From Paractinoplanes rishiriensis (GTDB lineage: Bacteria; Actinomycetota; Actinomycetes; Mycobacteriales; Micromonosporaceae): 52,444 nucleotides of DNA. Both the position numbers and the translations under genes were made by a program. This document shows, piece by piece, positions 1 through 7,526 of the stretch. Numbering within the stretch: the stretch's first letter is position 1; every line of letters begins with the position of its first letter. Under the pieces are notes generated by a model. That model was not told the DNA's origin. It worked only from the letters and a program-made list of their open reading frames with translations, and did no database searches. Location of the stretch: NCBI RefSeq assembly GCF_016862375.1, contig NZ_BOMV01000009.1, positions 1 to 52,444 of the forward strand. Reading direction: 5' to 3'.

Positions 1-66
1 CTCGTCGAGCCGCACCCGGGACAGCGGGCTGAGGCCCAGGGACGGCGGCGCGGGCTACTCGACCAT
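1..66 (-). CDS. Possible 5' end of a DevS/GAF-type sensor kinase gene, with an in-frame stop at codon 4
   Basis: Read on the minus strand, bases 54 to 1 encode PAPPSLGLSPLSRVRLDE. This resembles the extreme N-terminus of actinobacterial DevS-like GAF sensor kinases, where LSxLRLxELL precedes the GAF domains. An ATG at 66-64 lies in the same frame but is followed by GTC GAG and then TAG (57-55). The true start must therefore be elsewhere (for example the GTG at 15-13), or the gene is broken. Only 18 codons lie inside the window, so the identification rests on a very short match. Confidence 0.25.
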
Positions 67-197
67 GGTGGTCAGGGTATCGCCATCCGGTGTCCACGTC
101 GTGATGCGACGCTGGGGTAGGGCCGTCCGGCCCTACGGGTGCGGCCGGTGGCCGCCATACGGTCGATGAGACGACCCGATCGATGGAAAGGGGCCTC

Positions 198-2564
198 GTG
201 AAGACCCTCGCAGAGCTGGACGACGCCGAGCTGGCCGGGCTGGATGCCTGGTGGCGGGCGGCCAACTACCTGACGATCGGCCAGATCTACCTGCGCGGCA
301 ACCCGCTGCTGCGGGAGCCGCTGCGGCCCGAGCACATCAAGCCGCGCCTGCTCGGCCACTGGGGCACCAGCCCGGGCCTGTCGCTGATCTACGCGCACGT
401 GTCCCGCCTGATCCGGCACACCGGGCAGGAGGCGATCTATCTGGCCGGTCCGGGGCACGGCGGCCCGGCGCTGGTGGCCGCCGGCTACCTGGAGGGCACC
501 TACAGCGAGATCTACCCGCGGGTGAGCCAGGACGAGGCCGGTATGCTCCAGCTGTTCCGCCAGTTCTCCAGCCCGGGCGGCATCCCGAGCCACGTGTCGG
601 TGACCACGCCGGGTTCGATCCACGAGGGCGGCGAACTGGGTTACGTGCTGGTGCACGCGTTCGGCGCGGTGCTCGACAACCCGGATCTGCTGGCCGTCGC
701 GGTGATCGGTGACGGCGAGGCCGAGACCGGCCCGCTGGAGGGCTCCTGGAAGGGCATCTCGTTCCTGAACCCGGCCCGGGACGGCGCGGTGCTGCCGATC
801 CTGCACCTGAACGGCGCCAAGATCGCCGGTCCCACGGTGCTGTCCCGCAAGCCGGCCGAGGAGGTCAACGGCCTGCTGCGCGGCCACGGGTACGAGGTGA
901 TCGAGGTGTCCGGCGACGACCTGCCCGGCATGCACGTGCGGTTCGCCGCCGCGCTGGCCCGGGCGTGGGGCCGGATCCGCGAGATCCAGGACGCCGCCCG
1001 CAACGGCCGGTGGGACGGCACCCGCCCGCTGTGGCCGCTGATCGTGTTGCGCTCGCCGAAGGGCTGGACCGGCCCGGACGAGGTCGACGGCGTCCGGGTG
1101 ACCGGCACCTGGCGGTCGCACCAGGTGCCGCTGTCCGGGGTGCGGGACAACGCCGACCACCTGGCGCTGCTGGAGCGGTGGCTCAGGTCGTACCGGCCGG
1201 AGGAGCTGTTCGACGACGCCGGCGCGCCGGTCGAGGTGATCCGGCAGCAGGCGCCGGACGGTGCCCTGCGGATGAGCGCGTCGCCGCACGCGAACGGCGG
1301 CATCCTCACCCGTGATCTCGATCTGCCGGACTTCCGCACGTACGCCATCGAAGTGAAGGAACCGGGCACCGAGCGTGCCGAGTCGACGCGCAAACTCGGC
1401 GAACTGATGCGTGACATCTACGCGCGCAACCCGCGGACCTTCCGGCTGTTCTGCCCGGACGAGACCAACAGCAACCGGCTCGGCGCCGTCTTCGAGGTCT
1501 CCGACCGCGCCTTCATGGAGCGGGTGAACGACGACGACGTGGCGATCGGCCGGGACGGCCGGGTCATGGAGGTGCTCAGCGAGCACAACTGCCACGGCTG
1601 GCTGGAGGGCTACAACCTGACCGGCCGGCACGGGATGTTCGCGACGTACGAGGCGTTCGCGATGGTGAGCGCCTCCCAGACGGTGCAGCACGGCAAGTGG
1701 CTGCAGGAGGCCAAGCCGCTGCCCTGGCGGCTGCCGGTGCCCAGCCTGAACGTGCTGCTCACCTCGACCGCCTGGCGCAACGACCACAACGGCTTCTCGC
1801 ACCAGGGCCCCGGCCTGCTCCAGGTGGTGCTGAACCAGCGCGGTGACGTGGCCCGGCTCTATCTGCCGCCGGACGCGAACACCCTGCTCTCGGTGGCCGA
1901 CCACTGCTTCCGGTCGCGCTCGTACATCAACCTCATCGTGATCGACAAGCAGCCGCAGCTGCAGTACCTGTCAATCGACGAGGCGGTGGCGCACTGCACC
2001 CGCGGCGCCGGAGTGTGGGAGTGGGCCGGCACCGACGACGGCACCAGCGATCCGGACATCGTGCTGGCCTGCGCCGGCGACGTGGTCACCATGGAAACGG
2101 TGGCGGCCGCGCAGATCCTGCGGGAGCGGCTGCCCGGGTTCAAGGTGCGCCTGGTCAACGTGGTCGACCTGATGACGCTGATCCGGCCCAAGGACCATCC
2201 GCACGGGATGAGCGAGACCCTGTTCACCGAGTTGTTCACCGACACGGTCGACGTGGTGTTCGCGTTCCACGGCTACCCGGGCGCCATCCACCAGCTGGTG
2301 CACGGCCGGCCGGACGCCGACCGGTTCCGGGTGCGCGGCTTCGTCGAGCAGGGCACCACCACGACCCCGTTCGACATGACCGTGCGCAACCGGACCTCGC
2401 GCTACCACCTGGTGATGGACGCGCTGAACAACGCGCGGCGACTGCCGCGCGGCGCCGCCGAACTGATGGCCTGGTGCGAGTCCCAACTGCAGAAACATGA
2501 GGGGTACGTGGTGGAGCACCTCGAGGACATGCCCGAGGTGCGCGACTGGGTGGTGCCGCGCTAG
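198..2564 (+). CDS. xfp: Phosphoketolase (xylulose-5-phosphate/fructose-6-phosphate)
   Basis: Thiamine-diphosphate enzyme that splits xylulose 5-P (and often fructose 6-P) with phosphate into acetyl phosphate plus glyceraldehyde 3-P (or erythrose 4-P), in the cytosol. The 788-residue length is normal. Visible family signatures are GPGHGGPALVAAGYLEG near the N-terminus, HEGGELGYVL, the ThDP/Mg motif VIGDGEAETGPLEGSW, and CPDETNSNRL in the middle domain. I prefer GTG 198 as start because GGAAAGGGG at 185-193 is a good ribosome site for it. The in-frame ATG at 183 would put that site inside the gene. It ends 1 bp from the convergent desaturase gene. It could supply acetyl phosphate for acyl precursors used by the neighbouring PKS, but that is only inference. 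Confidence 0.96.
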   Translation: MKTLAELDDAELAGLDAWWRAANYLTIGQIYLRGNPLLREPLRPEHIKPRLLGHWGTSPGLSLIYAHVSRLIRHTGQEAIYLAGPGHGGPALVAAGYLEGTYSEIYPRVSQDEAGMLQLFRQFSSPGGIPSHVSVTTPGSIHEGGELGYVLVHAFGAVLDNPDLLAVAVIGDGEAETGPLEGSWKGISFLNPARDGAVLPILHLNGAKIAGPTVLSRKPAEEVNGLLRGHGYEVIEVSGDDLPGMHVRFAAALARAWGRIREIQDAARNGRWDGTRPLWPLIVLRSPKGWTGPDEVDGVRVTGTWRSHQVPLSGVRDNADHLALLERWLRSYRPEELFDDAGAPVEVIRQQAPDGALRMSASPHANGGILTRDLDLPDFRTYAIEVKEPGTERAESTRKLGELMRDIYARNPRTFRLFCPDETNSNRLGAVFEVSDRAFMERVNDDDVAIGRDGRVMEVLSEHNCHGWLEGYNLTGRHGMFATYEAFAMVSASQTVQHGKWLQEAKPLPWRLPVPSLNVLLTSTAWRNDHNGFSHQGPGLLQVVLNQRGDVARLYLPPDANTLLSVADHCFRSRSYINLIVIDKQPQLQYLSIDEAVAHCTRGAGVWEWAGTDDGTSDPDIVLACAGDVVTMETVAAAQILRERLPGFKVRLVNVVDLMTLIRPKDHPHGMSETLFTELFTDTVDVVFAFHGYPGAIHQLVHGRPDADRFRVRGFVEQGTTTTPFDMTVRNRTSRYHLVMDALNNARRLPRGAAELMAWCESQLQKHEGYVVEHLEDMPEVRDWVVPR

Positions 2565-2565
2565 G

Positions 2566-3987
2566 TCAGACGCCCACCCCGCGGAAGCCGTCGGCGGTGT
2601 ACCGGACCAGGCCAGCGAGCTGGTTGCGGACGGTCACCTCCGGCGGCCTGCCGGGCAGCGGCTTCGCCGGGCGCGACAGGTAGTGCCGGATGACCGCGGG
2701 GAAGCGGTCGAACAGCAGGTTCCGCGGCCTCTCCCAGACGATGCCGTTCTCCTCGCACACCGCCCGCACGTCCCGCTCGGTGGCCAGGTTGGCGAAGCCG
2801 GAGCCCTGGTAGGGCAGGACGTGGTGCACCCGGTGCGGGCTGAGGCCGGCGCTCAGGAACAGGTCGACCCAGCGGTTGCCCACGATGGTCAGGTCGTAGC
2901 TGAGGCAGATCTGCCGGGCCGCCCAGTCGTCGCGCCACCGCTCCGGGATCGACGCGACCTCTTCCTCATCGGTGCGGTCGTCCTCGAAGTCGTGGCTGGC
3001 CACCACCAGGAACGTGTTGAACCAGAGCGTGATGACGAACTGGACCAGCCAGGCCAGCACGTGCCCGGTGAGCAGGCAGGCGACCAGTTCGACCAGCAGC
3101 CAGGCCCGGACCAGCCAGAAGTCGGCGCGCAGCGGCGGCTTGTCGCCCTTGGGCCGCTCGAACAGGGCCAGTTCGCGGGCCCGCAGCGACAGCCCGCTCA
3201 GGCAGATGCCGAGTTTGTGCAGCGTGTACCCGGGGATGCGCAGCACCGGGTGCAGCTGGAGCATGCCGTCGAAGAACGTCTTTTTCACGTCCGCGCCGGA
3301 GCCCATGTACGGGTGGTGCAGCAGCACGTGCCCGTCCGCGCCGATCAGGCTGGTGCCGACGTAGTTGACGTCGAACAGCGCCTTGCCGATCGGGAGCGAG
3401 TATTTGCGCTGGTCGCGCCACTTCCGGTGCAGGTGGTAGTGGCCGGAGCCGGCCAGCGCGGTGCGGGTCAGCACCATGACCACCACGAACAGCCAGGCCG
3501 GTACGAGGCCGGCGACCAGCAGGCCGAGCGTGGCCACGTGCGCGGCCGCGACGGCCACCGTGACCGCGTCGAACCAGCGGTCGTACCGGCGCAGGTCGCG
3601 TTTCGAGAACCGGGCGTTGACCCGGGTGCGGATCGCGGCGAGCAGGCTGACCTCGTCGCGGTAGTCGAGGCGGGGCAGGTCGCGCGCGGCGTCGAAGTCC
3701 GGGTCGAGCAGGAACGGTGGGACGCCCAGTTTCGGGAGCACGTCCTTCTCGGTGACGCCGGTTATCTCGTACCGGGAAAGGATCTTTTGAAGTTTGGCCG
3801 GGTCGCGGTGATAGGTGTGCAGGACCGCGCTGATGTCCCGGCCCTGACTCGGTCCGAACCAGGTGGTGCCGCCGGGATGGATTTTCATCCACTCGGTGAA
3901 GTCGTACGCCTTTCCGTCCACGATCCAGAACGGCCGGCCCTGCGGGAGAACGGTGCCGGTATAGGGCGAGCTGCGAATGTCGGTCAT
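2566..3987 (-). CDS. Fatty-acid desaturase with fused N-terminal cytochrome b5 domain
   Basis: Membrane di-iron desaturase carrying its own electron donor (473 aa). The cytochrome b5 domain spans about residues 10-90, with HPGG heme ligand H37 and a second likely ligand H60. The desaturase domain has the three histidine boxes HYHLH (183-187), HVLLHH (220-225) and HRVHH (385-389), and hydrophobic segments near 141-180 and 293-330. The third box begins with His, not the Gln of classic cytochrome b5-fused front-end desaturases, so regiospecificity cannot be read off. Its ATG overlaps the stop of a 30-codon ORF (ATGA), which in turn overlaps the type III PKS stop. The three are therefore very likely co-transcribed and translationally coupled. 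The substrate may be a phospholipid acyl chain or the PKS product. Confidence 0.9.
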   Translation of the reverse strand: MTDIRSSPYTGTVLPQGRPFWIVDGKAYDFTEWMKIHPGGTTWFGPSQGRDISAVLHTYHRDPAKLQKILSRYEITGVTEKDVLPKLGVPPFLLDPDFDAARDLPRLDYRDEVSLLAAIRTRVNARFSKRDLRRYDRWFDAVTVAVAAAHVATLGLLVAGLVPAWLFVVVMVLTRTALAGSGHYHLHRKWRDQRKYSLPIGKALFDVNYVGTSLIGADGHVLLHHPYMGSGADVKKTFFDGMLQLHPVLRIPGYTLHKLGICLSGLSLRARELALFERPKGDKPPLRADFWLVRAWLLVELVACLLTGHVLAWLVQFVITLWFNTFLVVASHDFEDDRTDEEEVASIPERWRDDWAARQICLSYDLTIVGNRWVDLFLSAGLSPHRVHHVLPYQGSGFANLATERDVRAVCEENGIVWERPRNLLFDRFPAVIRHYLSRPAKPLPGRPPEVTVRNQLAGLVRYTADGFRGVGV

Positions 3988-4076
3988 GCTGTGCCTTCCT
4001 TAGGCATGCCCTTCTGGCCCTCGCCTCCAGCGCCGTCCGCAAGTGCCGCCGGGTGCCGCTCGGTGCAGGCGGTCAT
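3984..4076 (-). CDS. 30-aa conserved small ORF (MTACTER...GMPKEGTA), copy 1
   Basis: An intact 31-codon frame on the minus strand that begins MTACTERHPAAL and ends GMPKEGTA. Its ATG overlaps the stop of the type III PKS gene (ATGA) and its stop overlaps the ATG of the desaturase gene (ATGA). A second ORF of exactly the same length and 24/30 identical residues lies before the LysR gene at 37670-37762. The codons for PKEG form the Shine-Dalgarno sequence (AAGGAAGG) of the downstream gene, so the ORF can act as a coupling or leader peptide. Conservation of the whole peptide, including Cys4, suggests the peptide or its translation matters. I do not recognise a named family. Confidence 0.7.
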   Translation of the reverse strand: MTACTERHPAALADGAGGEGQKGMPKEGTA

Positions 4077-5203
4077 GCGGACCACTCCACGAGTGCGGTT
4101 TCGATCTGTGCTCCCGGCCCCATGGTGACCAGCACACCCCGGTCGCCCTCCGCCGCGCTGCCCTCGGCCAGCAGCCGCTCGAGGCTCACCAGGAAGCTGC
4201 CGCTGGAGATGTTGCCGTAGTCGCGCAGCACCGAGCGGCTGTGCCGGACGTCGTGCTCGTCGAGGCCGAGCCCGTCCCGCACGGCGTCGATCACCGCCCC
4301 GCCGCCGGTGTGCAGCACCCAGTGCCGGACGTCGGCGAGGCCCATCCCGTGGCGGCGCAGCAGCCGGGTCACCGGTTCCCGGACGTTGCCGCCGATCACG
4401 GACGGGATGGCCGGGTCGATGTAGAAGCTCCACTTGCCGGCGGCGTCGTCGAAATCGAACCGCATGGCGGCCCACTGTTCGGGGATGCACCAGCTCTCGA
4501 AGTCGAGCACCACCGGCCGCGGCCCGCCGGTGCCGGCGCCCGCCGCGTAGACGCCCGGGCCGGTCAGCACCGCGGCCGCCGCGCCGTCGCCGAACAGGCT
4601 GTTCACCACGCCGGTCCGGGGCGTGTCGTCGACCACGTACATGGCCGAATTGATCTCGCAGCACACCAGCAGCGCGACCCGGCCGGGATGGTTCGCCACC
4701 CACTGCACCAGCGGGTTCAGGCCGTTGAGCCCGGCGTTGCAGCCCATGCCCACCACGTCGGCCCGCACCAGCCGCCGGCCGAACCCCAGTTCGCGGGCGA
4801 ACAGCGAACTCAGTCCCGGCACCAGGAAGCCGGTGGAGGTGACGCAGACCAGGTGGTCGACGTCCGCGGTGGACAGACCGGCGCCGTGCAGCGCCCGGTC
4901 GACGGCCCGCGACCCGATCTGGAGGGCGCCGTCGGAGAACTTGGCCCGCAGCGCGGCCGGCGACTCGTCCGGCACCCGCCCGGTGCGCGGGTCGGCCGGC
5001 GGCAGGTAGAGATGGCGTTTGCGGATGTGCGGCGCGGCGAGCAGTTTGCGGACCGCCGGATGGTGCAGGCCGAGCAGCGCGCCCACCTCGTCCTGCGAAT
5101 AGGAATCGTCCGGAAATGCGCTGCCGACCGAGGCGATGGTGGCGGTCTTTTCCCGTAATAGCGGCAGCCGGTCGGTTTCCCGGACATCTCCGATAGGCAT
5201 CAT
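4073..5203 (-). CDS. Type III polyketide synthase, DpgA-like
   Basis: Chalcone/stilbene-synthase superfamily enzyme that condenses malonyl-CoA units on the active-site Cys. It most resembles DpgA, the 3,5-dihydroxyphenylacetyl-CoA synthase of glycopeptide producers, sharing VGMGCNAGLN, VVNSLFGDG, VLRDYGN and VTMGPGAQIE. The catalytic triad is complete: C155, H298 and N331, numbered from the ATG at 5203-5201. That start is preferred over the upstream frame because GGGGGA stands 7 nt before it. The length is 376 aa. The partners DpgB, DpgC and DpgD are absent. Instead the gene is coupled to a desaturase and faces a sulfotransferase, so the product may be a different phenolic or phenolic lipid. 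Starter unit and chain length are not predictable here. Confidence 0.9.
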   Translation of the reverse strand: MMPIGDVRETDRLPLLREKTATIASVGSAFPDDSYSQDEVGALLGLHHPAVRKLLAAPHIRKRHLYLPPADPRTGRVPDESPAALRAKFSDGALQIGSRAVDRALHGAGLSTADVDHLVCVTSTGFLVPGLSSLFARELGFGRRLVRADVVGMGCNAGLNGLNPLVQWVANHPGRVALLVCCEINSAMYVVDDTPRTGVVNSLFGDGAAAAVLTGPGVYAAGAGTGGPRPVVLDFESWCIPEQWAAMRFDFDDAAGKWSFYIDPAIPSVIGGNVREPVTRLLRRHGMGLADVRHWVLHTGGGAVIDAVRDGLGLDEHDVRHSRSVLRDYGNISSGSFLVSLERLLAEGSAAEGDRGVLVTMGPGAQIETALVEWSA

Positions 5204-5300
5204 GTATCTGTCCCCCGATCGACACGTGCCCACGTCGCGGCTACGAGAGTAGGACACTGACGACACCCCCACAACGCCCGGCGAATATATGGGAGCTAAT
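5204..5300. promoter_or_regulatory. Divergent promoter region, PKS and sulfotransferase
   Basis: The short gap between two divergent genes must hold both promoters. Clear ribosome sites flank it: GGGGGA on the minus strand before 5203 and GGGAG at 5291-5295 before GTG 5301. I could not assign -35/-10 boxes with confidence. Confidence 0.4.
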
Positions 5301-6188
5301 GTGGACAGAGCGGTTAACGGGGCACCGATTCGCTATTTATCGCGCGACGAGGACAGCGCGCGGTGGCACGGATTCCGGTTCCGTCCCGGCGATATCGTGA
5401 TCAGCACCCGGCGGCGGGGCGGCACCACCTGGATGCAGATGATCTGCGCGTTACTGATCTTCCAGCACCCCGAGCCGCCGATCCCGCTCTGGCACCTCTC
5501 GCCCTGGCTGGACCACACGATCGCGCCCGCGCATCTGGTGCACGCGCGGCTGGCCGAGCAGCCGCACCGGCGGTTCATCAAGACGCACACCCCGCTCGAC
5601 GGCATCCCGTACGACGCGCGGGTCAGCTACATCGTGGTGGCCCGGCACCCGCTGGACGTGTTCGTGTCGCTGCGGCACCAGCTCAACAACATCGACGGCG
5701 CCCGGATGAGCCGGATCACCGGCGGCACCCTCCCGGACGAACCGGCCGGTCCGGTGCGCGACGCGCTGCTGCGCTGGATCGAGGGCGAGGCCGGGCCGTA
5801 CCCGGAAACCCTGGCCGGCGTGCTGGGGCACCTGGCCGTCGGGTGGGACCGGCGGGAGCTGCCGAACGTGCTGCTGGTGCACTACGACGACCTGGTCGCC
5901 GACCTCGACGGGCAGATGCGCGGGCTGGCCGGCCGGCTCGGCATCGCGGTGCCGGAGGCGGCCTGGCCGGTGCTGACCCGGGCGGCATCGTTCGAGCAGA
6001 TGCGCGGCGCCGCCGACCGGCTGGTGCCGGGCGCCCGCGGGATGTTCCGCGACATCGCCTCGTTCTTCCGCCGGGGCACCTCCGGCGCGGGCCGTGAACT
6101 GCTGACGGCCGCGGAGCTGGCGCACTATCACGCCCGGGCCGCCGAGCTGGCGCCGACGGACCTGCTGGAGTGGCTGCACGGGAAGTAG
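5301..6188 (+). CDS. PAPS-dependent sulfotransferase
   Basis: Cytosolic sulfotransferase family protein of 295 aa that would transfer sulfate from PAPS to a hydroxyl or amine of a small molecule. The 5'-phosphosulfate loop is RRRGGTTWMQ (family pattern PKSGTTW), followed by the 3'-phosphate binding strand YIVVARHPLDVFVS and the C-terminal region GMFRDIASFFRRGTSG (family RKGxxGDW/KN region, diverged). I prefer GTG 5301 because GGGAG lies 5 nt before it; the in-frame ATG 5289 has no ribosome site. It is divergent from the type III PKS, so a phenolic polyketide is a natural candidate acceptor, but that is inference. Confidence 0.88.
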   Translation: MDRAVNGAPIRYLSRDEDSARWHGFRFRPGDIVISTRRRGGTTWMQMICALLIFQHPEPPIPLWHLSPWLDHTIAPAHLVHARLAEQPHRRFIKTHTPLDGIPYDARVSYIVVARHPLDVFVSLRHQLNNIDGARMSRITGGTLPDEPAGPVRDALLRWIEGEAGPYPETLAGVLGHLAVGWDRRELPNVLLVHYDDLVADLDGQMRGLAGRLGIAVPEAAWPVLTRAASFEQMRGAADRLVPGARGMFRDIASFFRRGTSGAGRELLTAAELAHYHARAAELAPTDLLEWLHGK

Positions 6189-6225
6189 GCTGTGCCCCGC
6201 GACGCGCAGCGACAGGGACGGGGAC

Positions 6226-6660
6226 GTGATGCACGACGAGCTGTTCCGCCCGACTATCCGGGAGGAACCCGGTCCGGGACGGCCGCCCTGGCGCCCCGAG
6301 TCGATCCTGTACCCGGCGTTCTTCGGCGGCCCGCTGGCCGGCGGCCTGCTCGGCGTGCTCAACGGCCGCCGGCTCGGCCTGTCCGCGCCGCAGCTCGCCG
6401 CGATCGGCGCCGCCGCGTGCGCCGCGTTCGGCGCCCGCCTCGCGGTCAGCGCTTCTCTCGACGCCAACTCCGGGGTGCGGCTGGCCGGTTCGGTGGCCGG
6501 CGTCCTGGTGTGGCTCGTCGTCATCGCCCTGCAGCGCCGGCCGTTCCGCAGCTGGAGCCTGCGCGGCGGCGACCCGGCCAGCCTGGTCGGACCGGGCTGG
6601 CTCGCGTTCCTCGGCTGCGGACTGCTGGAGGTCGTCGTCATCGTGGGGCTGATCCGGTGA
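6226..6660 (+). CDS. Small membrane protein of unknown function
   Basis: 144 residues with about three hydrophobic segments: PAFFGGPLAGGLLGVL, the pair around AAIGAAACAAFGARLAV and AGVLVWLVVIAL, and WLAFLGCGLLEVVVIVGLI. GTG 6226 and ATG 6229 are adjacent in-frame starts; GGGGAC just upstream favours ATG 6229 slightly. The stop overlaps the start of the following TPR gene (GTGA), so the two are translationally coupled and probably work together. I do not recognise a family. Confidence 0.75.
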   Translation: MMHDELFRPTIREEPGPGRPPWRPESILYPAFFGGPLAGGLLGVLNGRRLGLSAPQLAAIGAAACAAFGARLAVSASLDANSGVRLAGSVAGVLVWLVVIALQRRPFRSWSLRGGDPASLVGPGWLAFLGCGLLEVVVIVGLIR

Positions 6661-7526
6661 CCGCGCCCGAACCGGTGCTCGGCCGGGTGCAGGCGCTGCT
6701 CATGGCCGGCCGCCCGGACCAGGCGCTGGCCGAGCTGTCCGCGTTGCCGCCGGCCGAGGCGGTCGGGTCGGTGGCGATGCAGTTGCGCTGCGCCGCGCTG
6801 GTGCAGATGGGCCGCTGGCCCGAGGTGAGCGAGGCGGCCCGGGCCGGGCTGGCGAGCACCGGCCCCGATCCGGGGCTGCTGCTCTGGCTGGGCCGCGCCG
6901 AGCACGAACTGGGCCGGTCCGCGATCGCCGAGCGGGCGCTGCTGGACGGGCTCGCGCTGCTGCCGCACGACGTCGACCTGCTGTGCGCGTACGCCGACGT
7001 GTGTGCCGCCAACGGCCAGGTGGACAAGGCCGGCAAGCTGGTCGACCTGGCCGCCGCGCAGGACCCGCACTCGCCGGTGGTGTACGCGGCCCGGGTGCAG
7101 GTGGCCTACGCCCGCGGCGACGACAAGGCCGCACAGCGGATCAGCCAGGAGTTCGTGGCGGCGTACCCGGAGAACCCGGCAGCGCACGCACTGCTGGGCG
7201 GGATCAGCGCGGCCCGCGGTCAGGTCGGTGCCGCCTACGCCGGTTTCCGCCAGGCGGCCGCCACCGCGCCGGCCGAGCACTCGTTCGCCGAGTCCGCGCT
7301 GGAGCTCAAGGCCGCGCAGCATCCGCTGATGTGGCCGCTGCGGCCGGTGCTGCGGTTCGGCGCGCTCAAGGTGTGGATCGCGGCCATCCTGCTGATCTTC
7401 GGGTTGCGGGCGATCGGGCTGGCCCCGCTGGGCGGGCTGCTCGGCCTGTGCTGGCTGGTCTACTGCATCTACTCGTGGGTGGTGCCGCCCCTGGTCCGGC
7501 GCTGGGTGCGGCGAGCCTGGCGTTAG
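6657..7526 (+). CDS. TPR-repeat protein with C-terminal membrane anchor
   Basis: 289 residues starting at a GTG that overlaps the previous stop (GTGA). Most of the protein is helical TPR-like repeats (RVQALLMAGRPDQALAEL, LGRAEHELGRSAIAERALL, YADVCAANGQVDKAGKLVD, AYARGDDKAAQRISQEFV, GGISAARGQVGAAYAGF). The last 60 residues hold two hydrophobic segments, VWIAAILLIFGLRAIGL and LLGLCWLVYCIYSWVV. It is probably a membrane-bound scaffold acting with the small membrane protein upstream. It converges on the large regulator gene with a 4-bp overlap. Confidence 0.8.
   Translation: MTAPEPVLGRVQALLMAGRPDQALAELSALPPAEAVGSVAMQLRCAALVQMGRWPEVSEAARAGLASTGPDPGLLLWLGRAEHELGRSAIAERALLDGLALLPHDVDLLCAYADVCAANGQVDKAGKLVDLAAAQDPHSPVVYAARVQVAYARGDDKAAQRISQEFVAAYPENPAAHALLGGISAARGQVGAAYAGFRQAAATAPAEHSFAESALELKAAQHPLMWPLRPVLRFGALKVWIAAILLIFGLRAIGLAPLGGLLGLCWLVYCIYSWVVPPLVRRWVRRAWR

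Noticed and set aside
72..1904. Long minus-strand open frame opposite the phosphoketolase
   Set aside because: Arg/Gln/His/Val-rich composition without motifs; it is the antisense shadow of a confirmed gene in very GC-rich DNA.
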